DNA of 32,432 nucleotides from an uncultured Clostridia bacterium (GTDB lineage Bacteria; Bacillota; Clostridia; Christensenellales; Borkfalkiaceae): positions 1 through 32,432 of the forward strand of contig CANQAX010000009.1 in the NCBI GenBank assembly GCA_947589235.1, given 5' to 3'. A program made the position numbers and the translations under genes. Under the pieces are notes generated by a model that saw nothing but the letters and a program-made list of their open reading frames with translations, was not told the origin of the DNA and did not search any database. Shown here in pieces: positions 1 through 6,523 of the stretch. Positions within the stretch are counted from its first letter, which is position 1. Each line of letters opens with the position of its first letter.

Positions 1-1
1 T

Positions 2-30
2 AGTTTATACCAAATTCGGCGCTTTGTCAA
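2..30 (-). promoter_or_regulatory. Probable sigma-A promoter for a gene beyond the left edge
   Basis: Read on the minus strand there is a perfect TTGACA followed after 17 bases by TAAACT (or after 15 bases by TATAAA). It points out of the window to the left, so it would drive a gene divergent from the two-component system. The gene itself is not visible. The spacing ambiguity lowers confidence. Confidence 0.45.
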
Positions 31-135
31 CCTCTATGGGGCGATTCGCAAATTTTAAGCGGCGGGGTTAAGCCCGGCTTATTCTTTGCTTTCCATGCTT
101 TGACCTGCCGTGAGGCGCGATTTCCCCTCTCTTTT

Positions 136-153
136 TTTCTTCGTCCGAAGAAA
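136..153. repeat. Inverted repeat upstream of the response-regulator promoter
   Basis: TTTCTTCG and CGAAGAAA form a perfect 8-base dyad separated by two bases, about 50 bases upstream of the -10 box at 201-206. It could be an operator for the downstream two-component operon or the remnant of a terminator for a gene to the left. The rest of the first 234 bases holds no gene that I can support; it is AT-rich near the promoter. Confidence 0.4.
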
Positions 154-177
154 TTTACAAAATTTTAATATATCTCT

Positions 178-206
178 AACAAAAACACAAATCGATATGG
201 TATAAT
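178..206 (+). promoter_or_regulatory. Extended -10 promoter of the two-component operon
   Basis: TATAAT at 201-206 is preceded by TGG, an extended -10, while no good -35 hexamer lies 17 bases upstream. Such promoters often need an activator, which fits autoregulation by the response regulator encoded directly downstream. The transcript would carry a leader of about 20 bases with an AGAGGAAAG ribosome site before the ATG. Confidence 0.6.
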
Positions 207-234
207 GTAGGCATCAAAATCCAGAGGAAAGAAT

Positions 235-906
235 ATGGTTCAAATTCTCATTGCGGAGGACGACGCGGCGCTCGGCGCGCTTGTCCGCTCCTCCCTCGTC
301 GATCACGGATACGAGGCGACGCTCTGCAAAAACGGAAAGGAGGCGCTCGCCGCCCTCGGTTCCAAGGATTACGACATGATCCTCGCCGACGTCATGATGC
401 CCGAGATGAACGGCTTCGACCTGCTCCGTGCCGTGCGGGCGGAAGATCGGAACATCCCCTTCCTCTTCATGACTGCGCTCGACGACAAGCCCTCCAAGCA
501 GCTCGGGTTCGAGCTCGGGACGGACGACTACGTCGTGAAGCCCTTCGATATCGACCTGCTCCTTCTCCGCGTGGGAGCCCTTCTCCGCCGCGCGAACATC
601 GAGCGAAGCCGCGAGCTCACCGTAGGCAATCTCCGCATGAACAGCGAGGAACATACCGCCTATCTCGACGGCGAGGAGCTCCCCCTTACCGTGCGCGAGT
701 TCGACCTTCTCTTCAAGCTCCTCTCCTTCCCCAAGCGCACCTTCACGCGGTCGCAGCTCATGAACGAATTCTGGGACTATGACAGCTCGGCGTCCTCCCG
801 CACGGTGGACGTCTACATGGCGAAACTCCGCGAAAAGACGGCGCGGTGCGACGGGTTCGAGCTCGTCACCGTGCACGGGCTCGGGTACAAGGCGGTGCTC
901 AAATGA
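235..906 (+). CDS. OmpR/PhoB-family response regulator
   Basis: A 223-residue, full-length response regulator that acts in the cytoplasm as a DNA-binding transcription factor. The N-terminal receiver domain (about 1-120) has the acidic pocket (E8, D9, D10), the phospho-acceptor D52 in the VMMPEMNG context, T80 and K102 in the VKPF motif. The C-terminal half (about 128-223) is a winged-helix trans_reg_C domain with the typical TVREFDLL and RTVDVYMAKLREK segments. The ATG is preceded by AGAGGAAAG. Its stop codon overlaps the kinase start as ATGA, so the pair is translationally coupled. The regulated genes are probably the two membrane-protein genes that follow, by operon context only. Confidence 0.95.
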   Translation: MVQILIAEDDAALGALVRSSLVDHGYEATLCKNGKEALAALGSKDYDMILADVMMPEMNGFDLLRAVRAEDRNIPFLFMTALDDKPSKQLGFELGTDDYVVKPFDIDLLLLRVGALLRRANIERSRELTVGNLRMNSEEHTAYLDGEELPLTVREFDLLFKLLSFPKRTFTRSQLMNEFWDYDSSASSRTVDVYMAKLREKTARCDGFELVTVHGLGYKAVLK

Positions 907-1937
907 AGCGGCGAAAGCTCTCGAGCCGTTCGGTCACGGGCGCAGTTCTGTTCTTCTTCACGATCTCCTTCGTCGTGACGGTCGCCATTACCGTATACGG
1001 CGCGGTCGGGGATTGGGACAACAAGGTCAACATCGCCCTCGTCGTGTTCGGCGTCATCATCGTACTTGCGACTGGAGCGACCGTTGCGTACCGCATCTAT
1101 CGGCATCTGCACATCATCAAGCCCGTCCGCGAGATCTTGGACGCGACGGACGAGATCGCCTCGGGGAATTTTTCGGTGCAGTTGGAGCTCTCGCATTCCC
1201 CCTTCCGCTTCAACGAATTCGACTACATCAAGGAGAACGTGAACAAGATCGCGGCGGAGCTCTCGCACACCGAGGTCCTTCACAGCGACTTCGTCTCCAA
1301 CGTCTCGCACGAGATCAAGACTCCGCTCGCCATCATTCAGAACTATGCCTCCGCGCTCGAGGACCCCTCGCTTGACGCGGCAAAGCGGGAGGAATACGCC
1401 CGCGTGCTCGTCGGCGCGTCGAAGCGGCTCAACGAGCTCGTCTCGAACATTCTCAAGCTCAACAAGCTCGAAAATCAGGAATTTTCCTTCGAGCCCGAGG
1501 ACGTTCCCCTGCATGAACTCATCGCCGAGGCTGCCATCTCCTTTGAGGAGATCATCGAGGAGAAGGGGCTCACGCTCGACTGCGACCTCGACGAAATTAC
1601 AGTCCGCTCCTCCTCTTCCCACCTCGAGATCATGATGAACAATCTCCTCTCCAATGCCGTCAAGTTCACCGAGAAGGGCGGGATCACGCTCTCCCTCAAG
1701 CGGGAAAACGGCAAGGCGGTCATCCGCGTGCAGGATACGGGCTGCGGGATCTCCCCCGAAATCGGCGGGCGCATCTTCGACAAGTTCTATCAGGGCGACA
1801 CATCGCATGCGACCGAGGGAAACGGGCTCGGGCTCGCCCTCGTCAAGAAGATCATCGACCTGCTCGGCGGCGAGATCGAGGTCAACAGCGCGCCCGGGAA
1901 GGGCAGCGTGTTCACTGTCCGCTTGAGTGCAGCATGA
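903..1937 (+). CDS. Sensor histidine kinase with a very short external loop
   Basis: A 344-residue membrane histidine kinase, partner of the preceding regulator. Two membrane helices (about 13-33 and 43-63) are joined by only about ten residues, so there is no real extracellular sensor domain. A HAMP-like linker follows (about 64-120), then HisKA with the phospho-acceptor H136 in SHEIKTPLA, and an HATPase_c domain with the N-box (NNLLSNAVKF), DTGCGIS and GNGLGLAL. The start is the ATG overlapping the regulator stop; an in-frame upstream extension exists but would read through the regulator 3' end. The short loop resembles intramembrane-sensing kinases, suggesting input from a membrane partner, perhaps the next two gene products. 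That is inference. Confidence 0.93.
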   Translation: MKRRKLSSRSVTGAVLFFFTISFVVTVAITVYGAVGDWDNKVNIALVVFGVIIVLATGATVAYRIYRHLHIIKPVREILDATDEIASGNFSVQLELSHSPFRFNEFDYIKENVNKIAAELSHTEVLHSDFVSNVSHEIKTPLAIIQNYASALEDPSLDAAKREEYARVLVGASKRLNELVSNILKLNKLENQEFSFEPEDVPLHELIAEAAISFEEIIEEKGLTLDCDLDEITVRSSSSHLEIMMNNLLSNAVKFTEKGGITLSLKRENGKAVIRVQDTGCGISPEIGGRIFDKFYQGDTSHATEGNGLGLALVKKIIDLLGGEIEVNSAPGKGSVFTVRLSAA

Positions 1938-2662
1938 GCAGGCTCAAAGAGCGGATCTACCGCAACAAATACGTCGCCCGCTACCGCGCCGACTACGAGT
2001 GGCGCACCCTCATCACGACGCTGTTTTCCTCCGCCGTGACGGGCGGGATCGGGACGTACAACCTCGTCGTCGCCATTCTCAACTGGGAGACGGGCATCTG
2101 GGTGTTCACCCTCGCCGTGTACTATCTCGCCCTTGCGCTCGGGCGAGTCGCCGTTCTCCTCTCGCACCGCGTGGGAAAAGCTCGGGGCGAAAGCGGAGAA
2201 CGGAGCGAAAAGCGGGACGCCGCGAACTATCTCGGCGGAGGTGCCCTCCTCGTCTTTCTCACCCTCGCCTATTCGGGGATCCTCGTCCTCGTGAACGTGC
2301 AGAGCAGGCATTACGACTACCGCGGGAACATGGTCTACGTGATGGCACTGTATGCGTTCTGCAAGATCATTTTTTCGAGTGTCAACGCCGTACGGTATCG
2401 GAAATACCGCGACTACACCGTGCAGACGCTCCGCAACATCAACTTTGCGGACGGAATCGTCTCCATCGTCGCCCTGCAGACCGCGCTCCTCTTCACCTTT
2501 ACCGAGGCGGAGGAATTGGCATTTGCCAACACCATGAATGCCGCCGTCGGGGGAGTTGCGGGGGCGCTCATCTTGGCGCTCGGGAGCTACATGATCATCC
2601 AAGGATACCGCGAACTCAAGAGGGAACACTCCGATCCGGAGGAAAAAGAACATGAAGAATGA
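1934..2662 (+). CDS. Polytopic membrane protein of unknown function
   Basis: A 242-residue integral membrane protein that I do not recognise. Hydrophobic segments lie near residues 27-50, 54-78, 96-121, 130-150, 170-192 and 202-226, giving about six helices. The N-terminus is basic (MSRLKERIYRNKY) and the C-terminus is strongly charged (KREHSDPEEKEHEE), suggesting that both ends are cytoplasmic. It starts on an ATGA overlap with the kinase gene and its end overlaps the next gene, so all four genes are coupled. The context suggests an accessory of, or target for, the two-component system. No enzymatic motif is visible. Confidence 0.8.
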   Translation: MSRLKERIYRNKYVARYRADYEWRTLITTLFSSAVTGGIGTYNLVVAILNWETGIWVFTLAVYYLALALGRVAVLLSHRVGKARGESGERSEKRDAANYLGGGALLVFLTLAYSGILVLVNVQSRHYDYRGNMVYVMALYAFCKIIFSSVNAVRYRKYRDYTVQTLRNINFADGIVSIVALQTALLFTFTEAEELAFANTMNAAVGGVAGALILALGSYMIIQGYRELKREHSDPEEKEHEE

Positions 2663-3044
2663 AGAATTCAACTATGTCTACACCGCGCCGAACGAGGACG
2701 AACGGCGGGAGATCGAGGAGATCCGCAGCCAATACGACCCCAAGCAGATCCCCATAGAGACGGGGCTCGAAAAACTGCGCCGCCTCAACCGCTTCGTGAA
2801 CGCGCCACCCAGAATTCTTGCCATCGTGCTCGGGATCGCAGCCACCCTCGTGTTCGGGTTCGGAATCACCCTCATTCTCGAGTGGTCCAAGCTCATTTGG
2901 GGGAGTGTCATCGGGAGCGGCGGCATTGCCCTCATGGTCGCGAACGTGTTCATCTACCGCGTCTTCCTCGCCGCGCGGAAGAAAAAATTCGGCGCGGAGA
3001 TCCTCTCGTTGAGCAAGGAGCTCCTGCACGAAACGGACAAATAG
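2652..3044 (+). CDS. Small two-helix membrane protein, clostridial conserved type
   Basis: A 130-residue protein with an acidic cytoplasmic N-terminal half (EFNYVYTAPNEDERREIEEI, then a KLRRLN stretch), two membrane helices (about 55-75 and 80-103) and a C-terminal amphipathic segment ending ILSLSKELLHETDK. Small proteins with this NEEFNYVY start and an EIL-L--ELL tail are common in Clostridia; I know of no established function. It overlaps the preceding gene by 11 bases and ends just before a strong terminator, so it is the last gene of the two-component operon. Confidence 0.8.
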   Translation: MKNEEFNYVYTAPNEDERREIEEIRSQYDPKQIPIETGLEKLRRLNRFVNAPPRILAIVLGIAATLVFGFGITLILEWSKLIWGSVIGSGGIALMVANVFIYRVFLAARKKKFGAEILSLSKELLHETDK

Positions 3045-3049
3045 AAAAT

Positions 3050-3089
3050 CGGTCCCGCCGCTCAATCGCGGCGGGACCGTCCGTTTTTT
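3050..3089. terminator. Bidirectional intrinsic terminator
   Basis: A perfect 12-base-pair stem (CGGTCCCGCCGC with GCGGCGGGACCG) has a TCAATC loop. On the plus strand it is followed by GTCCG and six T; on the minus strand by ATTTTCTATTT. It separates the plus-strand two-component operon from the convergent DUF1893 gene. Confidence 0.9.
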
Positions 3090-3520
3090 CAATTGCATCT
3101 TTGGGAAAATTCGGCGAGTTTTTTCCCGATAACCTCGAGCGCTTCTTCGGGGTCGTCTATCCCCTCCACCAAAGATTCCATCGGACAGAACCCGTCGCCC
3201 GCGCGGTTTTTGATGCGCTCGGTGCGGACATCATAGGTCAAAATGATGGAATGGGTGCGGAAAACTTCGATGGCAAGGTCACTGACGACGCCCGCATGCA
3301 CCGCCTTCACCCCGAGGAGAACATACAAGAGAGCAGCGGCTTTCCCCACGACGCGGTCGGCGGCGGCTCCCCCTTTGGCGAGGTCGGAAGAAAAACTTCG
3401 GAAGAGCGAATAGAGCGGCGCTATCCCCCTCTCCTCGCTCGTCATGCTCCACGCTCCCTTCACAACGGCGAGCGTCCTTTTCCCCGTGAGGAGGGATTTC
3501 GCCCGTTCGAGGTCTGTCAT
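3089..3520 (-). CDS. DUF1893 domain protein
   Basis: A 143-residue cytoplasmic protein of the DUF1893 family, recognised by the early ERAKSLLTGKRTLAVVKG segment, the GKAAALLYVLLGVKAVHAGVVS helix region and the ending with a conserved CPMESLVEGIDDPEEALEVI stretch. The family fold is known to resemble the cytidine-deaminase superfamily; its substrate is unknown to me. The gene starts nine bases after the aldo/keto reductase stop with a GGGGGGAAAG ribosome site, so the two are cotranscribed. The cysteine near the C-terminus (GFCPMES) is typical of the family. Confidence 0.85.
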   Translation of the reverse strand: MTDLERAKSLLTGKRTLAVVKGAWSMTSEERGIAPLYSLFRSFSSDLAKGGAAADRVVGKAAALLYVLLGVKAVHAGVVSDLAIEVFRTHSIILTYDVRTERIKNRAGDGFCPMESLVEGIDDPEEALEVIGKKLAEFSQRCN

Positions 3521-3529
3521 CTTTCCCCC

Positions 3530-4642
3530 CTATTCAAACTGCGCCGCGACCTGCTTCAGAAGTTTGCGGATCTCGAGGTGCTGCGGGCAGACGCGCTCGC
3601 ACGCGCCGCACCCGATGCAGTCGGAAGCCTTCCCCCTGCCGCCCTGCGTGTACGTCTCGTAGTAGACGTCGCTGTTCCAGTCCCTGTACCGCTTCTTCTG
3701 GTTCATGCACGAGAAGAGGTCGGGAATGGAGATATGGCGGGGACAGCCGTCCGTGCAATAGCGGCAGGCGGTGCAGGGAATGAACTCCCGCTTGCGAAGC
3801 GCCGCCTGTACCGCATGGATGGCTTCCGTTTCCCGTTCGTCGAGCGGGCGGAAGTCCTTCATCGTCTCCGTATTGTCGCGCATCTGCGCCATCGAGCTCA
3901 TGCCCGAGAGCACCATGAAGATCCCCTCGAATCCCGCGGCGAATCGGACGGCATAGCTCGCATTGCTGCCGCCCCCGAGCGCACGGAGCGCCTGTTCCCC
4001 TTCCTCGGGAAGGTCGACAAGGGTGCCGCCCTTGACGGGCTCCATCACGATGACGGGCTTGTTGTGCCTGCGGCAGACCTCATAGCACAGGCGGGACTGC
4101 ACGCCCGGGCTGTCGTAGTCGGCATAGTTGAACTGCAACTGCACGACCTCGATTTCGGGATAGGTATTCAAGATACGTTCAAGCACGGCGGCGGTGTCGT
4201 GGAAGGAAATGCCGACATGCCCGACTTTCCCCTCTTCCTTGAGGCGGAACGCCGTCTCATAGGCATTGCAGCGCCTGTATTTTTCAAAGTTCACCGCGTT
4301 CTGCGCGTGCATGAGGTAGAAGTCGAAGTACTCGACGCCGCACAGGCGGAGCTGTTTCTCGAAGAACGGGCGGACGTCCTTCTCGCCCGAAAAGAAATTT
4401 TCGGTCAGCTTGTTCGTGAGCGAAAAGCTCTCGCGCGGGTGCCGCGCCACGACGCAATCGCGGATCGCCGTCTCGCTCCTTCCGCCGATGTAGCCGTGCG
4501 CCGTGTCGAAATAGTTGAATCCGCTCTCCAAGAACAGGTCCGTCATCTCCGAGAACTGCGGATAGTCCACCTCTCTGCCCTTCATGGGAAGCCGCATACA
4601 TCCGAATCCGAAATTCTTTTTTACCTTTTCAAACGGTTGCAT
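3530..4642 (-). CDS. Aldo/keto reductase with C-terminal 2[4Fe-4S] ferredoxin-like domain
   Basis: A 370-residue oxidoreductase. Residues about 10-280 form an aldo/keto reductase barrel with the tetrad Asp and Tyr in FDTAHGYIGGRSE, Lys in TNKLTEN and His in YLMHAQN. The C-terminus carries two cysteine clusters, CTACRYCTDGCP and CIGCGACERVCP, which should bind two [4Fe-4S] clusters. This architecture is common in Clostridia and implies electron exchange with a ferredoxin-like pool in addition to nicotinamide. The chosen ATG lies seven bases after GGAGG; a TTG one codon earlier is less likely. A good promoter lies upstream and DUF1893 follows in the same transcript. The substrate is unknown. 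Confidence 0.92.
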   Translation of the reverse strand: MQPFEKVKKNFGFGCMRLPMKGREVDYPQFSEMTDLFLESGFNYFDTAHGYIGGRSETAIRDCVVARHPRESFSLTNKLTENFFSGEKDVRPFFEKQLRLCGVEYFDFYLMHAQNAVNFEKYRRCNAYETAFRLKEEGKVGHVGISFHDTAAVLERILNTYPEIEVVQLQFNYADYDSPGVQSRLCYEVCRRHNKPVIVMEPVKGGTLVDLPEEGEQALRALGGGSNASYAVRFAAGFEGIFMVLSGMSSMAQMRDNTETMKDFRPLDERETEAIHAVQAALRKREFIPCTACRYCTDGCPRHISIPDLFSCMNQKKRYRDWNSDVYYETYTQGGRGKASDCIGCGACERVCPQHLEIRKLLKQVAAQFE

Positions 4643-4687
4643 CAAATTTCCTCCCCTGTGAATTCAAAAGATGTTGTCTGTTCCTCT

Positions 4688-4716
4688 ATTTTAGCACACA
4701 ATGCGGAAAAAAGCAA
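4688..4716 (-). promoter_or_regulatory. Sigma-A promoter of the Fe-S aldo/keto reductase operon
   Basis: On the minus strand TTGCTT is followed after exactly 17 bases by TAAAAT, with a TGC just before the -10 (extended -10). The predicted start lies about 40 bases upstream of the ATG at 4642. Confidence 0.75.
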
Positions 4717-4761
4717 GCCGCACGGGCAGATTGCCCCTTCGGGCTCTGTGAAAGTTCTATA

Positions 4762-4793
4762 TGAAAGAAGCACGGCTCTTACCATGAGCCGCG
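4762..4793 (-). terminator. Probable terminator after tRNA-Leu(UAG)
   Basis: Directly 3' of the tRNA on the minus strand, CGGCTC and GAGCCG pair around a seven-base loop, followed by the pyrimidine run TGCTTCTTTC. The stem is short and the U tract interrupted, so termination may be partial. Confidence 0.55.
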
Positions 4794-4798
4794 CCCCT

Positions 4799-4880
4799 TG
4801 GTACGGGTGACAGGACTTGAACCTGCACGGTTTCCCAACGGATCCTAAATCCGCCGCGTCTGCCGTTCCGCCACACCCGC
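4799..4880 (-). tRNA. tRNA-Leu (anticodon UAG)
   Basis: 82 bases including an encoded CCA. The acceptor arm GCGGGTG pairs with CACCCGT (first pair G-U), the D arm contains GGCGGAACGGCAGACGC, the anticodon loop is TTTAGGA with anticodon TAG, a short class II variable arm (TGGGAAACCG) follows, and the T arm has GGTTCAAGTCC. It decodes CUA and other CUN leucine codons. Confidence 0.95.
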
Positions 4881-4937
4881 ATATCCCCGTTTCAGCATCG
4901 TTTTTGCACCCGTGCAAGCATTCTTCGGGAGCGAAAG

Positions 4938-4996
4938 AAAAAATAAAAACCCCACATATCGGTCATACCCGAAGGCTTCGACACAATATACAGGGT
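4938..4996 (-). terminator. Hairpin with U tract after tRNA-Val
   Basis: Downstream of the tRNA-Val on the minus strand, ACCCTGTATAT can pair with ATATGTGGGGT (three G-U wobbles) around an inner small hairpin (CGAAG/CTTCG), followed by a T-rich run (GTTTTTATTTTTTC). It suggests that the two tRNA genes may be separately terminated. The remaining bases up to the next tRNA hold a small TTGCAC/GTGCAA dyad and no gene. Confidence 0.55.
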
Positions 4997-5000
4997 TCGG

Positions 5001-5077
5001 TGGTGGGGACGACAGAACTCGAATCTGTGACCTCATGCATGTCAAGCATGCGCTCTAACCTACTGAGCTACGCCCCC
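5001..5077 (-). tRNA. tRNA-Val (anticodon GAC)
   Basis: 77 bases including an encoded CCA. Acceptor GGGGGCG pairs with CGTCCCC (one G-U), the D arm is GCTC/GAGC, the anticodon stem is CATGC/GCATG with loop TTGACAT (anticodon GAC), and the T arm contains ACAGATTCGAGTTCTGT. It decodes GUC and GUU valine codons, consistent with the heavy GTC use in these genes. Confidence 0.95.
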
Positions 5078-5093
5078 GAAACACAACAGGATA

Positions 5094-5122
5094 ATGATAC
5101 ACAAAACGAACGGGCTTGTCAA
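5094..5122 (-). promoter_or_regulatory. Sigma-A promoter of tRNA-Val
   Basis: On the minus strand a perfect TTGACA is followed after 17 bases by TATCAT. The predicted transcription start lies about ten bases before the mature 5' end of tRNA-Val. Confidence 0.8.
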
Positions 5123-5172
5123 GCATATTTTACGGAATTTCCGAAAAAATCGCGGCGAAGTCCGAAATTCCC

Positions 5173-6369
5173 CTATTTTTCCGCCTCCGTCGCTCCCTCG
5201 GCAGGTTCCTTGAGCTCGGGGAACTTGGTGCAGAGAAGGTCGAAGATGAGACGCGCGCTTTGTTCCGCGCCGTAATTTTCCCGCTGGCTCTCGGCTGCCT
5301 TGCGGAAAGGTTCGAGCCGCTCGGGGTACTGTAAGAACTCCTCTATTTTGTCGGCGACCTTTTCCGCGTCGAAGATCTTCATGGCGCTCCCAACGGTGTT
5401 CTCGTAGTACTCGCCGATGTGCTGTTCGATGTTGGTCGCGTACTTTGTGACAATCTGCGGAACGCCGAAGAAGCACGCCTCGGCGATGATGTTCGCCCCG
5501 CTCTTGCCGCAGAAGAGGTCGCTCGCCGCCTCGTACTCGAGCATGCGGTCGGTGTAACCTATGGGGTGGAAGCAGGTCGTCCCCTTGCTCTTCATGCCGA
5601 GAAACTTCCTGTAGAGCTCCTCGTTCCTGCCGCAGACGGGAATGAGGGTGACGGGAAGGTCGCGCTCCAGAACGACCGAGCAGATCTCCTCCATCTTGCC
5701 GATTCCATACCCCCCCTCGGCAAGAAAGACGGTGAACATCTCCTCGGGAAGCCCGAGGCTTTTGCGGAGATCCCGCTTGTCCCGCGGGACGGAAAACGCC
5801 TCGTTGCGGATGAGATAGGGCACAAGTTTGAGATTGTCGTCGTTGAAACGGCGGCGGTACATCTTCCGCGCGAGCTCGTACCCCGTCGGCGTAGAGACGA
5901 GATCGAGGTCGCAAAAATAGCAGAAGAGCGGATTCATCTCGGCGTCGGGGCAATACATGACGGTGAGCGGGCGCGGGCGTATATGGCGGGCATAGTAGTT
6001 GGGCGCCCAATGCGTGCTGACGACAAGGTCGGGCTTCAATTCCGCCATGTGGCGGTATCCCGCCTTCCTCGCGCCGTTCTTTAAGTGCTTCATCGTCGCC
6101 CACGAGGCTAGCCGCACCCCCCAAAAGTCCATACTGAAGGTCATGAAGAAGCCGAAGTGCGGGTGACGGTTGGCTCGGACGACGGTGCTGCTCAGCCGCT
6201 CCTCGAAAATTTTGAGGTCCTCGTTCCCGCTCTCGGTGAAGAACTGCGAGCGCACGATCTCCACGCGGTCGGAATAGAGTTCCTCGAATTTATCGGCGAT
6301 GGCGTTAAGCGGCATGATGTGCCCCAGCCCTGCCTCGGTATAGGGAAATACGACGCGCGGTTTGTACAT
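5173..6369 (-). CDS. MGDG-synthase/MurG-like (GT28) glycosyltransferase
   Basis: A 398-residue GT-B glycosyltransferase, likely using a UDP-sugar at the inner membrane face. The N-terminal acceptor domain opens with PRVVFPYTEAGLGHIMPLNAIAD, the G-x-G-H loop of the MGDG-synthase group. The C-terminal domain has SGANIIAEACFFGVPQIV, matching the GT28 donor-binding region (G-x-x-x-x-E-A). No signal peptide or membrane helix is seen, so it is probably peripheral. The ATG chosen follows GGGAGGAAGG; another ATG four codons upstream lacks a well-spaced site. Glycolipid synthesis is the likely role, but the acceptor cannot be read from sequence. It is transcribed alone from its own promoter with dyad symmetry around the -35. 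Confidence 0.82.
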   Translation of the reverse strand: MYKPRVVFPYTEAGLGHIMPLNAIADKFEELYSDRVEIVRSQFFTESGNEDLKIFEERLSSTVVRANRHPHFGFFMTFSMDFWGVRLASWATMKHLKNGARKAGYRHMAELKPDLVVSTHWAPNYYARHIRPRPLTVMYCPDAEMNPLFCYFCDLDLVSTPTGYELARKMYRRRFNDDNLKLVPYLIRNEAFSVPRDKRDLRKSLGLPEEMFTVFLAEGGYGIGKMEEICSVVLERDLPVTLIPVCGRNEELYRKFLGMKSKGTTCFHPIGYTDRMLEYEAASDLFCGKSGANIIAEACFFGVPQIVTKYATNIEQHIGEYYENTVGSAMKIFDAEKVADKIEEFLQYPERLEPFRKAAESQRENYGAEQSARLIFDLLCTKFPELKEPAEGATEAEK

Positions 6370-6409
6370 CCTTCCTCCCATCCTGTTAAGCGTTCTTCAC
6401 TTCCGAATC

Positions 6410-6438
6410 ATTCTACCACACTTGATTGCAAAATGCAA
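6410..6438 (-). promoter_or_regulatory. Promoter of the glycosyltransferase gene
   Basis: On the minus strand TTGCAT is followed after 17 bases by TAGAAT with a TGG extension just before it. The -35 lies within a perfect inverted repeat (6424-6440), which suggests repressor control. Confidence 0.75.
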
Positions 6439-6440
6439 TC
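6424..6440. repeat. Inverted repeat covering the -35 of the glycosyltransferase promoter
   Basis: GATTGCA and TGCAATC form a perfect 7-base dyad around AAA. A related dyad TCGCA-AAA-TGCGA with the same GCAAAATGC core lies at 6511-6523, about 86 bases away at the end of gpsA. Together they look like paired operators. Confidence 0.55.
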
Positions 6441-6486
6441 CCTTCCGTGAAAATCCCGAAAAATTTCAAAGAATTGCGATAAAATG

Positions 6487-6509
6487 ATATATTATATCTG
6501 ACATAGTAC
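6487..6509 (-). repeat. Copy 1 of the TCTGACATAGTAC repeat motif
   Basis: This 23-base stretch matches the copy inside glmS at 21 of 23 positions and shares TGACATAGTAC with a third copy before glmM. It lies between the gpsA stop and the glycosyltransferase promoter. Around the central T of TGTC-T-GACA the motif is an imperfect palindrome, so it may be a regulator binding site or a small dispersed repeat. Confidence 0.7.
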
Positions 6510-6523
6510 TTCGCAAAATGCGA

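Noticed and set aside
2882..4810. 642-residue plus-strand open frame opposite DUF1893 and the Fe-S aldo/keto reductase
   Set aside because: It has no recognisable domain, its start lies inside a real gene, and the opposite strand encodes two clear families with ribosome sites. It is a by-product of GC3 bias.
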